Shown here piece after piece: positions 32,847-36,520 of a stretch of DNA of 36,520 bases. Every line of letters begins with the position of its first letter. Position 1 is the first letter of the stretch. This stretch comes from CAZNQW01 sp964575225 (GTDB lineage Bacteria > Chloroflexota > Anaerolineae > JAAYZQ01). The position numbers and the translations under genes were made by a program. The notes below the pieces were generated by a model, which was not told where the DNA came from, did not search any database, and worked only from the letters and a program-made list of their open reading frames with translations. The stretch spans positions 1 to 36,520 of the forward strand of contig CAZNQW010000010.1 of the NCBI GenBank assembly GCA_964575225.1. Reading direction: 5' to 3'.

Positions 32847-33683
32847 ATGGGATATGTAGAGAAAGCGATGGGCGATAACGAGAGCGTGGTATACACCACC
32901 CACCAGCACGCGATCGTCTTGCTGGAGCGCGCGATGTCTCCACTGTTCGTCTTTGCGGTTTTTCTAACGGTGGGCTTGGTGGTTCTCCTTTCTCCGGCGA
33001 CTGTGGCGGGTGACCAGCGGCGTTTCATCGTGGGAGTAGTTGCCCTGGTAAGCGTGGTCATGCCCTTGTACTTTGTGGTTTCTGCCTGGTTGGCAGGCAA
33101 GCGCGGGCGAGATCTGGTGCAGGGGGTGTGGCGTGCAGGTTTGGCCGCACTCTTGATCCTGGCGGTTGCTCTGTGGCTGATGTTTCGTCCCGATCTCAAG
33201 GCATTGGGCTGGGTAGCGCTGCTGGTGGCCCTGGTGCCCCTGAGTGAATTTGTCCGCCTTCTGATGGATTGGCTCAATGAGCGCTATATCATCACCAATC
33301 GGCGGGTGATGGAGGTCAGGGGGATCGTCAACAAGCACGTCCGTGATTCTGCCCTGGAAAAAGTGAACGACGTCGAGTTGGATCAATCGGTCGTCGGGCG
33401 AATATTGGGGTATGGCACGGTGCAGATCATCACCGGTTCGGATATTGGCGTGAACAGGTTTCTTCGCATCCGCAACCCGGTGCGCTTCAAGCGCGAAATG
33501 CTCAACGCCAAAGAATCGGCCGTAGGCAGTGGCGATCGAGAGGATAGACTGGCCAGTTTTCCGGAAGCCGCCGATAACGAGATCCCCGAGCTGATCGCCG
33601 ATCTGGATGAGCTGAGGCAGCGGGGTGTCCTGACGGAGGAAGAGTTCCAGGCCAAGAAGCAGGAATTGCTCAGCCGGCTGTAA
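32847..33683 (+). CDS. Membrane protein with bacterial PH-like and SHOCT domains
   Basis: A 278-residue protein with four hydrophobic helices in the first 145 residues, arranged as two pairs. A bacterial PH-like segment follows (about 140-215: 'ERYIITNRRVMEVRGIVNKHVRDSALEKVNDVELDQS', 'GTVQIITGS'). A SHOCT motif at the C-terminus (about 243-277) includes 'LDELRQRGVLTEEEFQAKKQELL'. The ATG at 32847 is chosen for the GGAGGG site; an upstream frame extension has no support. The biological role of this combination is not known to me. Confidence 0.75.
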   Translation: MGYVEKAMGDNESVVYTTHQHAIVLLERAMSPLFVFAVFLTVGLVVLLSPATVAGDQRRFIVGVVALVSVVMPLYFVVSAWLAGKRGRDLVQGVWRAGLAALLILAVALWLMFRPDLKALGWVALLVALVPLSEFVRLLMDWLNERYIITNRRVMEVRGIVNKHVRDSALEKVNDVELDQSVVGRILGYGTVQIITGSDIGVNRFLRIRNPVRFKREMLNAKESAVGSGDREDRLASFPEAADNEIPELIADLDELRQRGVLTEEEFQAKKQELLSRL

Positions 33684-33758
33684 ACGCCCGTCCTCGCGAT
33701 GGGGACTGGTTTTGCCCAAAGCAGATCGGTTTTCCCGACTGCGGGCCTGGAGAGGGAC

Positions 33759-34604
33759 ATGATACACTATTACACACGCCAGGATTTTGAGCAGACCGCT
33801 CATTTTGTGCAGGATCGCATCCAGCATGAACCGCGCATCGGGCTGATCCTGGGTTCGGGCTTGAACCCTTTGGCCGAGTCGGTGGAAGAGGCGGATCGCA
33901 TTCCCTACGAAGAGATCCCCAATTTCCCCAAGCCCACCGTCGAAGGGCACTCGGGCCGGTTGGTGGTGGGCCGGTTGGAGGGCCAACAGATCCTAGTCAT
34001 GCAGGGACGGGTGCATTTTTACGAAGGATACACGATGCAACAGGTCGTGTTTCCCATCCGCATGATGCAAGTGATGGGTATCGAGACGCTGATCGTGACC
34101 AACGCCGCGGGCGGCCTGAACCCCGACTATGCCGCGGGCGATTTGATGCTCCTTTCCGATCACATCAATCTGGTGGGGATGACGGGTAACAACCCGCTGT
34201 TTGGGCCCAACGATCCGACCTTGGGTCCGCGATTCCCCGATATGTCTCAGGCTTACGATCCGGCGCTGCGCGCCCTTGCCCGAGACGTGGCCCGAGAACA
34301 CGATCTCCCGTTGCACGAAGGGGTATATGTTGGATTGTCGGGACCGTCCTTTGAGACGCCAGCCGACATCCGATTTCTGCGCCTCATTGGCGCCGATGCC
34401 GTGGGCATGTCCACGGTTCCTGAGGTGACGGTGGCCCGTCATGGGGGGATGCGCGCGCTGGGTATCTCGGGAATTAGCAATGTAGCCTTGTCGGAACCCC
34501 AGCCTGGCGTGGAGGCTACCCACGAGGAGGTGTTGGCAGCCGGCTCGTTGATCGTGCCCCGGCTCATGACCCTGCTCCGCGGCATTTTACAGCGCATGAG
34601 GTAG
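33759..34604 (+). CDS. punA: Purine nucleoside phosphorylase (PNP-I, trimeric type)
   Basis: Purine nucleoside phosphorylase, which splits inosine and guanosine with phosphate in purine salvage. The 281 residues include 'LGSGLNPLAESV', the phosphate/ribose motif 'TVEGHSGRLVVG', 'MQGRVHFYEGY', 'VTNAAGGLNPDYAAGD', 'YVGLSGPSFETPADIRFLR' with the base-binding Glu, and 'DAVGMSTVPEVTVA'. All are typical of the trimeric PunA/DeoD2 type. The ATG at 33759 follows GGAG. Confidence 0.95.
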   Translation: MIHYYTRQDFEQTAHFVQDRIQHEPRIGLILGSGLNPLAESVEEADRIPYEEIPNFPKPTVEGHSGRLVVGRLEGQQILVMQGRVHFYEGYTMQQVVFPIRMMQVMGIETLIVTNAAGGLNPDYAAGDLMLLSDHINLVGMTGNNPLFGPNDPTLGPRFPDMSQAYDPALRALARDVAREHDLPLHEGVYVGLSGPSFETPADIRFLRLIGADAVGMSTVPEVTVARHGGMRALGISGISNVALSEPQPGVEATHEEVLAAGSLIVPRLMTLLRGILQRMR

Positions 34605-34684
34605 GATCGGGCCTGTGAAAGGGCCTGGGTCGTTGATTGGGGACGAAACCCGTTCCTGAAAGTCTATTCCGTTCGGAGTGTTGT

Positions 34685-35449
34685 ATGGAACAAGTCTCGC
34701 GAATTCTCGCAGACTATCAGTGGTGGATCTATGGCGTTTTGGGTATCCTGCTGCTGTTCTATTTGCGGCGAGCGCTGTTGGCAAGGCGCGAAAGCGCCCG
34801 TTCGATTTTCAAGCTCGAGCAAGAGACGTGCGACCTGCGTTATCGACGCAGCGCCCTACTCTCAATTCTGATCGTTCTGACGATGGGTGCCGTGTTTACG
34901 ACAAGCAGGATGACCCTGTCCCCCCCCTTGGCGTACGAGCCCACGGAGGAACCCACACTGACGGTAACAGCGGGGCCGCTGGTGGCTCCCACGCTTACCC
35001 CGACGCCCCTTCCAGCCACCATGACGCCCACTCCGACGGCGACCCGGGTGCGACCTACAGTACCGGCGGCAGCGCGCGCCACCGACACGCCGGAAGTGCT
35101 GGCGACGCCCACCCCGGCGGTGCGACCGCCCGCATGTCCCAATCCCAATGCCCGGATCACCTCGCCGGGTATCAACCAGGTGCTCACGGGAAGCACGGCC
35201 GTTCGCGGTGTGGCGAATACCGAGGACATGCAATATTACAAAGTGGAGATAGGGCCCGGCAGCAACCCCCGGGACCATGAATGGACCGTCGTGGGGCAGT
35301 TGCACCATACGCCTGCCACGGGCGGATTGCTCGAGACCCTGAACGCCGGCGCTTATCCCCCCGGTGTTTATACCATCCGGTTGGTGGTGGTGGACCGGAC
35401 GGGCAACTATCCCGAGCCCTGTCGCGTGACCGTCTCCATCCAACGTTAG
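34685..35449 (+). CDS. Membrane-anchored Thr/Pro-linker protein with C-terminal beta domain
   Basis: A 254-residue protein I cannot name. It has a membrane helix at about 12-28, a charged loop, a second helix at about 55-75, a Thr/Pro-rich spacer (about 86-150, repeated 'TPTP') and a beta-sandwich-like C-terminal domain (150-254; 'ITSPGINQVLTGSTAVRGVA', 'YYKVEIGPG', 'YPPGVYTIRLVVVDRTGNYP'). Two Cys (C151, C246) could form a disulfide outside the cell. The domain looks like a surface Ig-like fold common in Chloroflexota exported proteins. It stands alone on the plus strand between punA and murJ. Confidence 0.7.
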   Translation: MEQVSRILADYQWWIYGVLGILLLFYLRRALLARRESARSIFKLEQETCDLRYRRSALLSILIVLTMGAVFTTSRMTLSPPLAYEPTEEPTLTVTAGPLVAPTLTPTPLPATMTPTPTATRVRPTVPAAARATDTPEVLATPTPAVRPPACPNPNARITSPGINQVLTGSTAVRGVANTEDMQYYKVEIGPGSNPRDHEWTVVGQLHHTPATGGLLETLNAGAYPPGVYTIRLVVVDRTGNYPEPCRVTVSIQR

Positions 35450-35502
35450 TGGGCCAACGCTAGTGGGCCAACGCTCGTTGACCAACGCTTGTTGGAAAGC
35501 CG
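35440..35502 (+). repeat. 14-bp short tandem repeat across the end of the preceding gene
   Basis: CCAACG recurs at 35440, 35454, 35468 and 35482, exactly 14 bases apart. The unit TAGTGGGCCAACGC is perfect twice (35447-35460 and 35461-35474), then diverges (TCGTTGACCAACGC, 35475-35488) and fades (TTGTTGG... to about 35502). The first copy contains the stop codon of the upstream gene, and the array lies just before the murJ start. Confidence 0.6.
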
Positions 35503-35506
35503 TTTT

Positions 35507-36520
35507 GTGAGCCAAACCTTGTCCCCACCCCAGGAAAAGACACAGGAGGGTGTTGCCCAGGCAGCAGGCGTCATTGCCCTGGGCAACGTCGCCAGTCGGG
35601 TGTTGGGACTGGTCCGCGAAACAGTGATCGCCGACCTGTTTGGAGCCAGCGGCCTGGTAAGCGTCTTTCGGGTGGCCTCGATTGTGCCGACCATGCTGTA
35701 CGAGTTGCTGATCGGCGGCATGCTGAGCGCGGTCTTGATCCCGGTTTTCAGCGAGGTAATCGAAAAAGAGGGGCGGGCCGCGCTCTGGGCGTTATTCAGC
35801 CGCGTCGTCAGTCTGGTCGCAATCCTTTTGGCAGCGCTGGTCCTTTTGCTGGAGCTTTTGGCGCCTCAGGTGGCATGGCTGCTGGGTGGCGGTTTTTCGC
35901 CCGAGTTGCAGGGGGCCCTGACTCGGATGCTGCGCATTTTGGCGCCGGCCCTCCTGTTGTTGGGGTTGTCGGGCGCCGTCACCGGCCTTTTGTACACCCT
36001 CAAGCGCTTTACGCTTCCGGCTTTTGGCGCCTCGGTCTACAACCTGGGCATACTCACTGCGGCTCTGTTGCTGGCAGGCAAGTTGGATGCCTTTAGCTTG
36101 GCCATCGGCGTCTCTCTGGGCGCCGCGTTGCAGTTGGCCATCCAACTGCCCGATCTACGTCCGGTCAAGCTGCGTTTTCGGCTGGATCTATCTCACCCAG
36201 CCTTGCGCCGCATTCTGATGCTTTATCTGCCCATTGCCGCCGGGTTGGTGGTCAGCAATGGGCAGGTGGCGATTGACCGCCGCCTGGCCTCGGGGACGGG
36301 CGAGAGCAGCATTGCCTGGATGGCCAATGCCACCACCCTGGTGCAGCTTCCCCACGGGCTGGTGGCGGTGGCCGTGTCGTTGGCGGTGCTGCCGACCCTT
36401 TCACGGCTTGCAGCCCAGGGAGAATGGGAGGGATTTCGCCTGACCCTGGGCCGAGGCTTGCGGGTGGTGCTGATGCTGGTGATCCCAGCCACGCTGGCCC
36501 TGCTGGTTTTGGCAGAGCCT
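35507..36520 (+). CDS. murJ: Lipid II flippase MurJ, 5' part (runs off window)
   Basis: MurJ (MviN), the MOP-family flippase that moves the peptidoglycan precursor lipid II outward. 338 codons are in the window with no stop, so the 3' end is missing; full proteins are about 500-550 residues. It shows the characteristic start 'VIALGNVASRVLGLVRETVIADLFGASGLVSVFRVA', 'LIPVFSEV' and 'LYLPIAAGLVVSNGQVAIDRRLASG', and nine or so membrane helices. The GTG at 35507 is chosen as start with GGAAAG upstream; a TTG at 35492 is possible. The 14-bp repeat array fills the space before it. Confidence 0.9.
   Translation, partial: MSQTLSPPQEKTQEGVAQAAGVIALGNVASRVLGLVRETVIADLFGASGLVSVFRVASIVPTMLYELLIGGMLSAVLIPVFSEVIEKEGRAALWALFSRVVSLVAILLAALVLLLELLAPQVAWLLGGGFSPELQGALTRMLRILAPALLLLGLSGAVTGLLYTLKRFTLPAFGASVYNLGILTAALLLAGKLDAFSLAIGVSLGAALQLAIQLPDLRPVKLRFRLDLSHPALRRILMLYLPIAAGLVVSNGQVAIDRRLASGTGESSIAWMANATTLVQLPHGLVAVAVSLAVLPTLSRLAAQGEWEGFRLTLGRGLRVVLMLVIPATLALLVLAEP

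Overview
The window is GC-rich, gene-dense bacterial chromosome with sigma-A-type promoters. It most likely comes from the phylum Chloroflexota (Anaerolineae/Caldilineae-like). That placement is inferred from the gene mix: a Tad pilus block, moxR/DUF58/DUF4129 genes, Pro/Thr-rich lipoprotein linkers, a Ta0216-type B12 radical SAM protein and a split GcvPA/GcvPB. No rRNA or marker phylogeny was available. I see no CRISPR array, prophage or complete insertion sequence.

Layout. 1-5600 (+): the end of a Tad/Flp pilus locus (cpaB, cpaE/tadZ, tadB, tadC, a TPR membrane protein); no tadA/cpaF ATPase is present. 5600-11843 (+): a heat-shock block of dnaK, grpE, a zinc-finger-less dnaJ, a small MerR/CbpM-like protein and a lipoprotein HtrA protease, followed by a Crp/Fnr regulator on its own nearly leaderless promoter. 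11907-16884 (-): one promoter reads coaX, coaBC, a P1-family (DmpA/NylC-like) peptidase, xseA, xseB and perhaps a DUF1858 protein, with repeated ATGA overlaps. 17027-20514 (-): glycine cleavage genes gcvH, gcvPA and gcvPB, without gcvT. 20525-21414 (-): a radical SAM protein of the COG1856/LipS1-like type on a leaderless promoter. 21420-25237 (-): moxR, DUF58 and DUF4129. 25238-25572: a noncoding interval that is largely a 256-bp MITE-like or structured-RNA element. 25573-31525 (+): a DUF624-like membrane protein, a glycyl-radical activase, (on -) tRNA-Leu(GAG), a second MoxR, and a B12-binding radical SAM protein coupled to a PfkB kinase. 31790-36520 (+): a Xer recombinase, a PH/SHOCT membrane protein, purine nucleoside phosphorylase, an anchored Thr/Pro-rich protein, and the 5' part of murJ, which runs off the window.

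How the genes fit together. The pilus block builds the inner-membrane platform of a Tad secretion machine. The dnaK block supplies folding and envelope quality control under one leader. The coaX/coaBC pair covers early CoA synthesis. The gcv genes make the decarboxylase and lipoyl carrier of glycine cleavage. The radical SAM gene next to gcvH may make the lipoyl group on GcvH.

Most noteworthy: a Cys/His/Glu-rich insertion in GcvPB; the LipS1-like gene beside gcvH; leaderless promoters for the radical SAM gene and (almost) for crp; many extended -10 (TGn) promoters; the element at 25268-25523; and the translationally coupled B12 radical SAM/PfkB pair.
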